Shown: piece by piece, positions 26,453 to 35,652 of the stretch
How positions within the stretch are numbered: the stretch's first letter is position 1
Layout of the letters: every line of letters begins with the position of its first letter
Source: JBJGXI01 sp045635475
Lineage (GTDB): Bacteria; Bacillota; Bacilli; Bacillales; Amphibacillaceae
Length of the DNA stretch: 64,000 nt
Direction: 5' to 3'
Assembly: GCF_045635475.1 (NCBI RefSeq)
Contig: NZ_JBJGXI010000011.1
Coordinates: 48,817-112,816 of the forward strand
The notes under the pieces: model-generated
Databases searched by the model: none
Seen by the model: the letters and a program-made list of their open reading frames with translations, nothing else
What the model was told of the DNA's origin: nothing
Made by a program: the position numbers and the translations under genes

Positions 26453-27149
26453 CAAATTCATTATCCGTTCTTTGATATTCAATCTCTGTAATTTTCCAAT
26501 TACCGTCGAATTTTTTGAAAGTGAAAATCATATCAAATTTTCCATGTAGCTCATCATCATGATTATGCACTAGTCTGTAAGTTTCTTGATCTATCTTTTC
26601 AATCGTATAGCCAGTTTCTTTGGTGAATAAAGGATAACCATCCCTCGGGATTAAATACAATCCATCTTCACTTTGGTTTACGTACTCATTCCATAAGGCA
26701 CCAGCGGCATCTGTTGTCATAAATCCTGAGAATACATCATAAAGCTGTTCTTTCGTTTGAATCGTTTCAAATTTATATCCCATATTTTCTTCAGAGAAAT
26801 TGTCATTGTTTACATCTGATTTTATTGTATCTAGCATATTATTGTATTTATTTAATACTTCAAGGAATACAGATTCATCCATTTGCTCTTCATTTCCATC
26901 TTTACTCTCTGTATTTGTGTTTTCAGGTTGTGTTTGCTCGGTAAGGGACTGCGTCTCAGTACTTGGTTTATCTGATGGTTGGTTAATGTTTACAAATGTA
27001 TTTAGTTTTGGCGAAGCATTAACAACATTGCTTTCGTGCTGATGCACTTCTTTTTTACCGCTAGTCACGTCATTGCTGCTCAGTTCCTTTGTTCCACAAC
27101 CAGATAAGAATAAAATGATAGCTATTGCAGCTAAAACCAAGTTCTTCAC
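26448..27149 (-). CDS. Secreted lipoprotein of unknown function
   Basis: 233-residue lipoprotein: hydrophobic leader with lipobox FLSGC (Cys18), then a Ser/Thr/Glu-rich linker to about residue 95 and a folded C-terminal domain (YKFETIQTKEQLYDVFSG ... FKKFDGNWKITEIEY, cited in parts). The domain weakly recalls IseA-type inhibitors of cell-wall endopeptidases, but this is not certain. The stop codon lies in the terminal repeat of the MITE-like element, so the last residues may have been altered by the insertion. Confidence 0.75.
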   Translation of the reverse strand: MKNLVLAAIAIILFLSGCGTKELSSNDVTSGKKEVHQHESNVVNASPKLNTFVNINQPSDKPSTETQSLTEQTQPENTNTESKDGNEEQMDESVFLEVLNKYNNMLDTIKSDVNNDNFSEENMGYKFETIQTKEQLYDVFSGFMTTDAAGALWNEYVNQSEDGLYLIPRDGYPLFTKETGYTIEKIDQETYRLVHNHDDELHGKFDMIFTFKKFDGNWKITEIEYQRTDNEFV

Positions 27150-27314
27150 AAAAAAACATCCTTTCTACTTACTTACTTTCTATCTATATAGACGTTTGAA
27201 CTCCGCGAAATGTTTCATTATTATTACAAATATATTTCTTATTAGTAACAGTATGTCCTTTTTTCTATAATATTAAACTTAAAAAATATCAATCTGTAAG
27301 AATGCATTGTTTAC

Positions 27315-27608
27315 TTATTCAAAAATTGTATTCTGTAAAGTACCGTAAATTAACATCGTAACTCCTAGGGAACCCATTAAAATAAATACAGATATTGCCC
27401 AATTCTTCGCTTTTTCTTTAGAAATTATAATAAGGTTAAATATACAGAATATGATTAAAACTACTACAATTGAGCCAATCGCATATAACAAAAAACTTCC
27501 TTGTTGTGCCCACGCTTGGAAAACACCTAATAAAAATACAAAGTAAACACTAACTCCAACTATTATATTCCCTATTATCCAGATTATTCTATTCGTTCTC
27601 GTCATCAT
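27315..27608 (-). CDS. Small membrane protein
   Basis: 97-residue protein with three hydrophobic helices (about 9-30, 40-62, 72-92). AGAGGGG precedes tandem ATG codons at 27608/27605. No family recognised. AT-rich, lies between the lipoprotein and the lacI-type regulator, in the same direction as the lipoprotein. Confidence 0.6.
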   Translation of the reverse strand: MMTRTNRIIWIIGNIIVGVSVYFVFLLGVFQAWAQQGSFLLYAIGSIVVVLIIFCIFNLIIISKEKAKNWAISVFILMGSLGVTMLIYGTLQNTIFE

Positions 27609-27806
27609 TGTTCCCCTCTATAGTTAAATTTCAGTTCATCTCTCTTTTAGTATTTCCTATAGATCATTCCATAATACAAACTTTTATTTAATCTATATAA
27701 GATAACTTTCATTTAGCCTTATATATAGTAGATTCCCCATATACAATTGGGGAAACATATAAATTTATAATTTTCGGCATAATTCAACAAGAAGCTTTGT
27801 AATTTA

Positions 27807-27835
27807 TCAACTATTGAAGCAGCATATGGTATAAT
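27807..27835 (+). promoter_or_regulatory. Extended -10 promoter of the LacI-family gene
   Basis: TGGTATAAT (27827-27835) is a perfect -10 with the TGn extension; the -35 region (TCAACT, 27807) is weak. It lies about 70 bases before the regulator's ATG. The rest of 27609-27907 shows no other feature. Confidence 0.55.
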
Positions 27836-27907
27836 ATAACTATAAATTTTAGGCGTATTGGATAGACAGGATCAGCTAGCGACAGGCCGGATAGGAAGGG
27901 AATTAGC

Positions 27908-28936
27908 ATGAATCTTACAATTCAAGATATTGCAGACAGGGCAGGTGTTTCAAGAGCTACTGTTTCAAAAATTATTAATAATTATAACGGTGTAAATGCA
28001 AAAACGAAGCAAAGGGTAATGGAGATCATTAATGAAACTGGCTACCAGCCAACTTTTTCTGCTAAATCACTTGCTACAAAAAAATCCAACTTAATTGGAG
28101 TCATTTATGCTGGAAAAATTAACGTCGATTTTACCCACCCATTTTTTAATAAAGTAATTACTTCTTTTAAGAAAGCTGTTGGATTGTCCGGCTATGATAT
28201 TTTATTGTTTTCTAATGAGCAATTCAAACAAGACAACGGTAGCTATTTAGCAAGATGTAAGCATTTTGGTGTGGATGGTTGCCTTATTATTTCTGGTGAC
28301 GATATCGAGGATACAATTGAAGAATTAGTAAAAAGTGAGATACCTTGTATAGGGATTGATATAGAAATTATTGGACCTAACACTAGTTACGTTACAACAG
28401 ATAACCAGATGCTGTCTGAATGTGTCGTACAACATTTATATCATAATTCTATAAAAGATATTGCCTATATTGGCGGTGAACAAGAATCTTATGTTGCAAA
28501 AAATCGAAAACAAGGATTTATAAACATAATGGAACGTTTATCTTTACCTATAGTTGATGAATGGCTTCAAACTGGTGATTTTTTTGCAGAAAGTGGTTAC
28601 GTTGCAACGAAGCGGATATTAAGCAAGAAACCCTATCCAAGGGCGGTTTATGCAATATCTGATTTAATGGCATTAGGTGCGATAGAGGCGATTCAAGAGC
28701 ACGGATTAAGCGTACCTGAGGATATTGCTGTGGTTGGATGTGACGATATCGAAGCGTGCCAATTTAGCAAGCCTAAATTAACTACAATCAAGCAGGATAA
28801 AGAAACTATTGGGAAATTATCAGCACAAATGTTACAGCATTTAATTCAACAAAAGCAAGATATTGAACCTAAACTTGTTGAACCTCAGCTGGTTGTTCGT
28901 GAATCATGTGGAAGTCTGATTGGCAAAAGTCTCTAG
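27908..28936 (+). CDS. LacI-family transcriptional regulator
   Basis: 342-residue sugar-responsive repressor. N-terminal LacI helix-turn-helix (LTIQDIADRAGVSRATVSKI) and hinge (YQPTFSAKSLATKKS), then a periplasmic-binding-protein-like core with VDFTHPFFNKVI, DLMALGAIEAIQEHG and VVGCDDIE. Converges on the laminarinase gene. Palindromes GAAACCGGTTTC of LacI type stand in the laminarinase leader, so this protein probably represses it, with a beta-glucan oligosaccharide as inducer (inference). Confidence 0.92.
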   Translation: MNLTIQDIADRAGVSRATVSKIINNYNGVNAKTKQRVMEIINETGYQPTFSAKSLATKKSNLIGVIYAGKINVDFTHPFFNKVITSFKKAVGLSGYDILLFSNEQFKQDNGSYLARCKHFGVDGCLIISGDDIEDTIEELVKSEIPCIGIDIEIIGPNTSYVTTDNQMLSECVVQHLYHNSIKDIAYIGGEQESYVAKNRKQGFINIMERLSLPIVDEWLQTGDFFAESGYVATKRILSKKPYPRAVYAISDLMALGAIEAIQEHGLSVPEDIAVVGCDDIEACQFSKPKLTTIKQDKETIGKLSAQMLQHLIQQKQDIEPKLVEPQLVVRESCGSLIGKSL

Positions 28937-28944
28937 ACTATCTA

Positions 28945-28956
28945 GAAACCGGTTTA
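28945..28956. promoter_or_regulatory. LacI-type palindrome after the regulator gene
   Basis: GAAACCGGTTTA, one base from the two sites at 34255 and 34320, lies nine bases after the regulator's stop. Its position is not a promoter; it may be an auxiliary site for looping or chance. Confidence 0.4.
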
Positions 28957-28994
28957 CTTCATTTAGTGCAATACGACTAACATAATTAGATAAA

Positions 28995-29020
28995 AAAGGG
29001 GTAGCCTCGGCTACCCCTTT
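28995..29020. terminator. Bidirectional terminator
   Basis: AAAGGGGTAG, loop CCTCGG, CTACCCCTTT between the convergent LacI-family and laminarinase genes, with A/T runs outside. Confidence 0.88.
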
Positions 29021-29025
29021 CTAAT

Positions 29026-32000
29026 TTATTCTCTTATGAAAATTATTTTTCTAAATAAAACAAACATTCCTAGCAATAGTAATACTCCACCAATCAATAA
29101 TAAGTTAAACATATTTGATGCTGTGTCAGGAAGCTCAACATCCTTGTCTTCATCTGGAGCATCAGTGACAGGCTCAGGTTCTTCTGTAACTGGATCTTCC
29201 TTTTCAGCAATCTCAAAGACTGTGAAAGTACTAAAATGACTAGTTTCTGCAGTCACATATCCATCTGCATAAGTTCCACCGATCAATACCCACTCGCCGC
29301 TATCTTCATCATAATAATACAATTTCACATCGTCAGGTTTATCAACCTTTGATTCATCGACTTTAAATTTCAAAGTTACAGGATTTTCAAAGTTATCAAT
29401 GATTGTATCCCCTTGCTTTATTGTAAAATCATATACTGGTGAAAGGGCATCTGGATTATCCTGGAATCTTTCCATTGTGATTTCAACATCACCTTCACCT
29501 ACAAGGTTGGATGCCGGAATCATCATATCAATTCCATCTTTATTCACGTGAATAACAGCATTTTTCAGCTTTAATTTAGCAACTTGTGCTGCAGTTAGCT
29601 TTAATGTTTTTTGAGATGCATTGAGGTTCACCTCTAATGTTCCGCCATCTGCAAGCTCATTTACTTTTTTATCGTCTACGGTTACGTTTTTATTTTCGTT
29701 CCCTGGATCTTCAGTCCCTGGGTCCTCTGTTCCCGGATCTTCTGTTCCTGGGTCTTCAGTCCCTGGATCTTCTGTTCCTGGATCCTCGGTGCCTGGGTCT
29801 TCTGTTCCTGGATCTTCGGTGCCTGGGTCTTCTGTTCCTGGATCCTCGGTGCCTGGGTCTTCTGTTCCAGGGTCTTCTGTTCCAGTATCTTCTTCTACTT
29901 CTATTAGTCTCACATTATCTATGACCATATTGTAAGGTGCAGTTAGCTCCGGATCGTTCTCTCCTCTACCTAAACCGATGAGAAGTTGTTTCACTCCATC
30001 CGCACCAACTTCAATAACTGCTTCATATGTTTGCTTGTTATTGTCCACATTAAATGTTTGTATTTCACTACCCGCTAGTTCAACTGACATTGGTCGTGCT
30101 ACATCAGATTGAACATCCAAGGCAATTTTGTACATTCCTGCTGGAACATCTAGGTTTTGGAGTAGCTGAATTTGCCACCATGCCCAACCTACTTGTTGTA
30201 TGTTTACTTTTAGTTCCCCGTTTTCAACGTCAAATGCAGCAAGCCCTGCCCATGGTTCGTGATCTCCTTGATTGAATATATTCCAACCATCTACTAAATT
30301 ATCCGGTGCTGTACCGAAAGTGGTTGTTGTATCAAAACCACTGTCAATTACTAGGTTTTCCCCAACTTCTACCCAATCCTTCTCTGGTTCTGTTGGTTCT
30401 TCTACCTTTTCTTTTAATACAAAATCATCAAATGAAACGGTATGTGCTTCCGTTGGTGTTGTTTCACCACTATTTACTACATCACCGAGCATAAAGTTCA
30501 ATGTCAATGCTGCTTTGGTAGCTGTGAATTCATGTTTATATGTTTCCATAGCAGTAGTGAAATTGAATGGTACTCGAGCACTACCTTCACCAAATAACTC
30601 TACCTGAGTAGGTCGCTCGATTGTTGAACTCGCTTTAAAGCTAAGCTCATATGTTTTACCAATTTCAAGATTAATAGGGCCTTGGAAGAATTGATTTGCA
30701 TAGTCATAACTTCCTAATGCAGTTACATTAAACTCAGCAATTCCATCCGTAACTGCAAGCGCCGCCGCTCCACCTTCACCTGACCAAGTTTCCCAGTTTT
30801 GCGTATTGTTGGCAAAATCACCATTACGTATTAGGTTACCATCATTCGCGTCTACATTCTGTGTTACAGAAGATGAAGCATATCCATCAGCTTCTACGAC
30901 TACTTCATAAGCTGCTGCCTCAGAAAACAAATCAGCTGATAGTGTCAGTTTACCTGCTTCCAAAATATAATCTTCTTCAGCAAGTGCTTGACCATCTAAT
31001 CTAACTGCAGTTACTTGATCTCTCCAGTCAACGTCATCTTTAAAGGTAATCTCCATCGCCTGTCCAAGTTTAGTATTGGTTGCATCAGCTCTTAGAGAAG
31101 GTGGCCTGTTAATCGGTGCATCCTTCACTTCAAGTACAACATTATCGATAACAACATCATGCTGACCTAATGATGCTGAGCCATTGATATTTCCGAGCAA
31201 GAACTTCAAATCAGCACTATCATTTGCTGACATTTTTAAGTCAAAGCTATAATTTTGCATTTGATTTGTAAGCTCTACCGTTTGATCGATATATCTTGTA
31301 TAGGTAGAATTTTCTAGAATTGCACTGATTGTTCTATTTTGTGTTGATTTCGCATCAAAAGATAGAACATAGTCAATTCCTTTAGTAAACTCCATTCCAG
31401 TTTGGAACAGTTGGATACTCCAAGGTTGTCCTCCAACACCCGTTACAGTAGCCTTCGCTTCTTCATTGGCATATGAAAAACTTGCTGTTGCACCATCATT
31501 GTGCACATATGTTTCCCATGACGATTGTCCATCTGAAAAATCACCATTATCTAAAGGAAATACGTCGATACCATCAAAATCGATATTGTTCGTCGTCCTA
31601 ATCAACTTCACATTATCAATAGTGACATTTGCATTATTACCACCTAACTGAACAACGAATTGTCCTTCCACATCAGTTGCATCACTCATCGTGAACGTAA
31701 ATGAATGCTCTGCATTCGCTGTGGTTAAGCTCAATGTTTCCTGACCATAAACCATGCTAGCATCTTTACTAACCAATTTCACCTTTACATCACGAGCTTG
31801 GTCAGCAGATGCATCAAATGTTACTTTATAGTCGTTATTTTGCAGTAAGTTCATACCTTTTTGAGTAAGTGTTACATCATCTACATTACTGCCTCCATCT
31901 GTGATCGCAACGTTTAACTTTCTTTCGTCTGGATTAACAGATGCTGTTGCAGTAGCAGATGCATCAAAATTCCAATAGGTCATCCGGTCCATGTTACCTA

Positions 32001-34092
32001 AATCAAATGTTCCATTGTAAATATGGTTTCCATTTCCTAAAGGTTCTTTTGCGGCATTTTCATTATATGGATCGTTATTCTCAACTTCCATTTCCTCTAC
32101 TTTTACGTTACCAATCCAGACTGGACCAGTAGCTGTTCCAAGATTAAATTCTAGTCTAGCTAATGGATCGGTTTCTGCACCCATCTGGAACGTAAAATCA
32201 TAAGACTGAACATCTTGTGTTAGCGCAAAGGATTCGTTGCTTGAGTATGAAGCCCAACCTCGAGATGCCCCGCCACTTGCTTTAACATTGATATTACGCG
32301 CTGCAGCAGCTTTTGCATCAAAGCTAACTTTGTAATGTCTAGCAGTACCTAACGTCATGTTTTGAATTAATTGCACCGCATGGGTTGCATTTCCTGCTTG
32401 TGTTATATCAATTTTTGCAAAAGTATCACCATCTAATGTGTCAGTCGCAACCGTACCATTTCCAGCGAATGTATTCACATGGACAAAGTTCCAATAATCA
32501 GTGTCCAATGTTTCTGTGTCAGTCGAAATTTCAGTAAAGCCTTCGCTATAGTCTGGATCCCAGATTAAGTTACCATCGATAGGGTCCTTTGCATTTTCAG
32601 GTAAATCCTCTTTATCAAGTACCGTTTCTACTGGCTCTTTGTAGTCTCTACCTGTTAATTCGTAAACACGCACATAGTCGACTTCCATCTGTGCTGGAAG
32701 TTCCGAATCATCCGGCGTACGACCACCGTCAAAGTTTCCACCAACTGCTAGATTTAAAATCATGTAAAACTCTTGGTCAAACGGTGCTGGAAATGCATAT
32801 TTTGCTGGTTGGTTCGCACCAACACTAGTCCAACTATTTTCAGTATGGAAAAGTTCGCCATCTACATACCAACGTATTTCCCCAGGTTCCCATTCTACAG
32901 AATAGACATGGAAGTTAGTGATTGAATCACCATTCTCAAATTCTTGTGCTCCTCCGGAAAAACTATTGTTCGGGGCTACTCCACCATAATGTATCGCTCC
33001 TGAGCTTTCATGTGGAAAACGACCCTTCGCTTCCATAATGTCAATTTCACCAGAAGATGCCCATGCACCATATACATCATCCTGCGGCATCATCCAAAAA
33101 GCTGGCCAAAATCCATCACCTTCTGGTAACTTCATTCTAGCTTCGAATTTACCATATTTCTTTTGAAAAGTAGGCTTGGTGAAAAGTCGTGAAGAGGTGT
33201 ATGGCTTTCCATTCACCATTTCTTTATTTGCTTCAATCACTAATTTACCATCTTGTACACTAGCATTTTCCTCTTGGTAATATTGTTGCTCGTTATTTCC
33301 CCAACCATCAAGCCCATATTGTGAACCTGTACCAGTTTGGAAATCCCATTTATCTAAATCAACCCCATTTGCGTTAAGGTTGTCTCCAGCACCATCAAAT
33401 TCATCACTCCACTGAAGTTCCCAGTCCTCATAGTGTTCTTCCGGAAGTGGAGTTGGCACGTCCTCATCTCCAGTTCCTGGGTCTTCACCATCACCAGGAT
33501 CCGAGTTACCGTCATCTGACAAAGTCAGATTATATGGTAGGACGATATGAGATGCCTCAGATGGTGCATTTACTTTTAGTTCTGCATCTCCGGGACCGAA
33601 TCGAACCCATGCTTCGAACATGATCTTTCCGTTTGAAAAGCTTGCATGATCTTGTCCAGATTCTTTTTCTAGTACTCTTGGAAAATGCTCATAGCTATCA
33701 GGGACAACATCCCCATTAGTTGCCATAACCGGATTTAAAGGTGTAACTTCTATACGATCCCAATTTCCGTCACCATCATAGTCATAAGATATTCTGGCAT
33801 CAATTCCAATACCAGCGGCAAGACCATTTAAAAATAGATTTGATTCTGCATTACCAGACCCTTTATACTCCCCATTCACACCCTCTACTACATATTGCAC
33901 CTTATCATTTGATTGCGGCAATATATCAGCAGTTGCTGTCGTGCCTTTTTCCGGAGATAATGCTTTCGTTTGATCTCCGCCGATTAAGTATAAAGTATCC
34001 GTTGATTCTGCTGCGGCATTAGTGGATACTATATTGAAGTTTGAAAATATTAATAAAGCGATTAAAAACATACTCATCCATTTTCTAAGCAA
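29026..34092 (-). CDS. Cell-wall-anchored GH16 laminarinase with multiple CBMs
   Basis: 1688-residue exported beta-1,3-glucanase. TTG start behind AGGAGG. Signal peptide 1-27; N-terminal domain 32-195 like the accessory domain of bacterial laminarinases; GH16 domain about 220-478 with the catalytic GEIDIMEA (nucleophile Glu349, acid/base Glu354); carbohydrate-binding modules of the CBM4/9 type near 505-665, 680-835, 845-990, 1083-1225 and 1240-1390; a DUF1533-like domain near 995-1080; a GTEDP repeat stalk (about 1393-1455); a further domain with a ZU5/all-beta look; and LPDTA (1654-1658), a membrane helix and a charged tail. LPDTA fits class D-like sortases. It cuts laminarin or similar glucans at the cell surface. 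Confidence 0.92.
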   Translation of the reverse strand: MLRKWMSMFLIALLIFSNFNIVSTNAAAESTDTLYLIGGDQTKALSPEKGTTATADILPQSNDKVQYVVEGVNGEYKGSGNAESNLFLNGLAAGIGIDARISYDYDGDGNWDRIEVTPLNPVMATNGDVVPDSYEHFPRVLEKESGQDHASFSNGKIMFEAWVRFGPGDAELKVNAPSEASHIVLPYNLTLSDDGNSDPGDGEDPGTGDEDVPTPLPEEHYEDWELQWSDEFDGAGDNLNANGVDLDKWDFQTGTGSQYGLDGWGNNEQQYYQEENASVQDGKLVIEANKEMVNGKPYTSSRLFTKPTFQKKYGKFEARMKLPEGDGFWPAFWMMPQDDVYGAWASSGEIDIMEAKGRFPHESSGAIHYGGVAPNNSFSGGAQEFENGDSITNFHVYSVEWEPGEIRWYVDGELFHTENSWTSVGANQPAKYAFPAPFDQEFYMILNLAVGGNFDGGRTPDDSELPAQMEVDYVRVYELTGRDYKEPVETVLDKEDLPENAKDPIDGNLIWDPDYSEGFTEISTDTETLDTDYWNFVHVNTFAGNGTVATDTLDGDTFAKIDITQAGNATHAVQLIQNMTLGTARHYKVSFDAKAAAARNINVKASGGASRGWASYSSNESFALTQDVQSYDFTFQMGAETDPLARLEFNLGTATGPVWIGNVKVEEMEVENNDPYNENAAKEPLGNGNHIYNGTFDLGNMDRMTYWNFDASATATASVNPDERKLNVAITDGGSNVDDVTLTQKGMNLLQNNDYKVTFDASADQARDVKVKLVSKDASMVYGQETLSLTTANAEHSFTFTMSDATDVEGQFVVQLGGNNANVTIDNVKLIRTTNNIDFDGIDVFPLDNGDFSDGQSSWETYVHNDGATASFSYANEEAKATVTGVGGQPWSIQLFQTGMEFTKGIDYVLSFDAKSTQNRTISAILENSTYTRYIDQTVELTNQMQNYSFDLKMSANDSADLKFLLGNINGSASLGQHDVVIDNVVLEVKDAPINRPPSLRADATNTKLGQAMEITFKDDVDWRDQVTAVRLDGQALAEEDYILEAGKLTLSADLFSEAAAYEVVVEADGYASSSVTQNVDANDGNLIRNGDFANNTQNWETWSGEGGAAALAVTDGIAEFNVTALGSYDYANQFFQGPINLEIGKTYELSFKASSTIERPTQVELFGEGSARVPFNFTTAMETYKHEFTATKAALTLNFMLGDVVNSGETTPTEAHTVSFDDFVLKEKVEEPTEPEKDWVEVGENLVIDSGFDTTTTFGTAPDNLVDGWNIFNQGDHEPWAGLAAFDVENGELKVNIQQVGWAWWQIQLLQNLDVPAGMYKIALDVQSDVARPMSVELAGSEIQTFNVDNNKQTYEAVIEVGADGVKQLLIGLGRGENDPELTAPYNMVIDNVRLIEVEEDTGTEDPGTEDPGTEDPGTEDPGTEDPGTEDPGTEDPGTEDPGTEDPGTEDPGTEDPGTEDPGNENKNVTVDDKKVNELADGGTLEVNLNASQKTLKLTAAQVAKLKLKNAVIHVNKDGIDMMIPASNLVGEGDVEITMERFQDNPDALSPVYDFTIKQGDTIIDNFENPVTLKFKVDESKVDKPDDVKLYYYDEDSGEWVLIGGTYADGYVTAETSHFSTFTVFEIAEKEDPVTEEPEPVTDAPDEDKDVELPDTASNMFNLLLIGGVLLLLGMFVLFRKIIFIRE
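29697..29885 (-). repeat. GTEDP-coding tandem repeat
   Basis: About twelve 15-bp units encoding Gly-Thr-Glu-Asp-Pro within the laminarinase gene. Synonymous changes differ between units. It makes an acidic, proline-spaced stalk between the binding modules and the wall anchor. Confidence 0.85.
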
Positions 34093-34254
34093 GCGAAATC
34101 CCTCCTAATATTAGTGTGCGTTTAAACTGCTTTCCTGAAAAAGTTCGTTATTAAACACCTCCTTAACAGCATAAAATGGCGCTTACAAAACTGATTCATG
34201 TTATTTCTCTCTTAGTTGGATGAAGTTAACATTACGACTTTAACCAGTTCCACA

Positions 34255-34266
34255 GAAACCGGTTTC
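34255..34266 (-). promoter_or_regulatory. LacI-type operator 1 of the laminarinase gene
   Basis: Perfect 12-bp palindrome GAAACCGGTTTC in the 5' leader of the laminarinase gene, 163 bases before its start. Confidence 0.65.
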
Positions 34267-34319
34267 GATATTTCTTATAAAAAACATATGAAGTATTTTC
34301 AATGATGAATGGATAGACG

Positions 34320-34331
34320 GAAACCGGTTTC
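34320..34331 (-). promoter_or_regulatory. LacI-type operator 2 of the laminarinase gene
   Basis: Second perfect GAAACCGGTTTC, 65 bases from operator 1, also inside the transcribed leader. Confidence 0.65.
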
Positions 34332-34397
34332 TTTTTTGACTACAATTGCACGAGTACAAAGACTAATAACCAGTTTTATATTATGAGGAAACTTGGT

Positions 34398-34409
34398 GAA
34401 ACCGCTTTC
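34398..34409 (-). promoter_or_regulatory. Operator 3 / cre-like site at the start of transcription
   Basis: GAAACCGCTTTC; with one flanking base on each side TGAAACCGCTTTCT matches the CcpA cre pattern at 13 of 14 places. It lies 12-23 bases downstream of the -10 box, so binding would block the polymerase. Either CcpA or the local LacI-type protein could use it. Confidence 0.6.
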
Positions 34410-34420
34410 TTTATGTATGT

Positions 34421-34450
34421 ATTATAAAGCCATTTTATTTATTATGTCAA
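34421..34450 (-). promoter_or_regulatory. Sigma-A promoter of the laminarinase gene
   Basis: On the minus strand TTGACA (34450-34445), an 18-base spacer and TATAAT (34426-34421): perfect hexamers. The predicted leader is about 320 bases and carries all three operators. Confidence 0.8.
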
Positions 34451-34577
34451 TACTTTCCTACCTTACCAACTCTATTAACAAAAAACTACTAGATCAATAT
34501 GCAACGCTTGCATTTGAACTAGCAGTTATATGAACGATACTATTCATGTACCTTTTCTGTATATACGATACGGTTTC

Positions 34578-35621
34578 TTACAACGTACCTATATAAGAAA
34601 GTGCAGCTATATCTTGTGTATCTGTACTACCATCCAATATTTTTCGTACATCTTCTAAAGTATCTTTCAAAGTAACGGTTTTACCCTTTTGACCAGTAAA
34701 TGCTTCTGCTACATAAAATGGTTGTGTTAAATAGGCTTCTAAACGTTCGCCTCTTTTGTAAGTGGATGTCTCTGAAGTTGGCAGACTGTCTAGTCCTCTA
34801 ACCTTAACTAAAGCGCTTAGCTCACGGTACCTACGTAACAGTTTTCTAGCTCTTTGCTGAATCACAAAATGCGTTTGGTCAATGTGTGCACCTTCTAAAA
34901 CAGATGAAGTAGATTGAACTGGATTTACCGCTGGGTACTGGTGTCTTGCGGAAAGATCAGCATCAAAGTTCCATAACGTTTCTAATGGGCCATATGGCAG
35001 GTCTTCATCAACCGCTTCTCCCTTCAAATCGATAAGAAATGTCGTCACATTAGTAATGTTAGTAGCGGATAACTGGTCTTGGATGTCATATAGTTTTCCA
35101 TTTAACACATGGCTTCTGTCTGTAGCAAAAGCAATCTGCTTATGCTCACCTGCTTTAACTATGCTTTGATATGCCTCTTCTACAGAACTAGTAACTATAT
35201 TAAAATAATCAACAACATCATTTACTTCAGGTATATCTTCCTCTGGTTTAAGTAAAATCGTTACATAGTCTTCTTTTCTAAATCGATAAAACAGTTCTGC
35301 AAGTAAAACTAGTTGGCCCATTCCTGGTCTTGCAACGAGACCAATCGTTCCTCCTTTTGCTAACGGAGCAAATAAATCCAGTGTCTTAATTCCTGTCTCA
35401 ATCATTTCGACATTCTCCTCTCGAATAATTAATTCATCCAAGCTACATTCCGCGAGTGATGCGAGTGCGACGATCGTACGCACTTCTGCTCTGCTGACTG
35501 GTATTTTTCCAGTGCATAGATTTGATACGGTTGCTGGTCGTAAGCCCACAGATTTAGCAGCGGAAGTAAGGTTAGGTACTCGTCGGCGTAATAAAGCAAC
35601 ATTAAGTTTGATATTTTCCAT
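34578..35621 (-). CDS. Helix-turn-helix fused to an F1-ATPase beta-subunit-like domain
   Basis: 347-residue protein. Residues 1-65 are an Xre-like helix-turn-helix (LTSAAKSVGLRPATVSNLC). Residues 73-347 align along their length with the nucleotide-binding and C-terminal domains of ATP synthase beta: ETGIKTLDLFAPLAKGG (beta: TGIKVVDLLAPYxKGG), YPAVNPVQSTSSVL (YPAVDPLDSTSRIL), LRRYRELSALVKVRGLDSL (LQRYxELxDIIAILGMDEL) and LTQPFYVAEAFTG (LSQPFFVAEVFTG). The beta barrel is absent. The P-loop is VARPGMGQL instead of GGAGVGKTV, so Lys and Thr are lost and ATP hydrolysis is unlikely; the adenine-side aromatic residues stay. Probably a transcription factor that may sense nucleotides. A repeat array overlaps its promoter. 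Confidence 0.88.
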   Translation of the reverse strand: MENIKLNVALLRRRVPNLTSAAKSVGLRPATVSNLCTGKIPVSRAEVRTIVALASLAECSLDELIIREENVEMIETGIKTLDLFAPLAKGGTIGLVARPGMGQLVLLAELFYRFRKEDYVTILLKPEEDIPEVNDVVDYFNIVTSSVEEAYQSIVKAGEHKQIAFATDRSHVLNGKLYDIQDQLSATNITNVTTFLIDLKGEAVDEDLPYGPLETLWNFDADLSARHQYPAVNPVQSTSSVLEGAHIDQTHFVIQQRARKLLRRYRELSALVKVRGLDSLPTSETSTYKRGERLEAYLTQPFYVAEAFTGQKGKTVTLKDTLEDVRKILDGSTDTQDIAALSYIGTL

Positions 35622-35652
35622 GTTATCCCTCCCGTTACTTTATATAGTATTA

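Noticed and set aside
28945..28956. Promoter operator of another gene
   Set aside because: It lies between convergent 3' ends and before a terminator; no promoter is visible there.
29621..29935. Open frame coding for a repetitive Pro-Gly-Ser-Ser-Val protein on the plus strand
   Set aside because: It is the antisense shadow of the GTEDP repeat in the laminarinase gene; no ribosome site or start context.
34578..35621. A true ATP synthase or flagellar/type III ATPase subunit
   Set aside because: No beta barrel, the P-loop Lys and Thr are absent, there is an HTH at the N-terminus and no atp genes are nearby.
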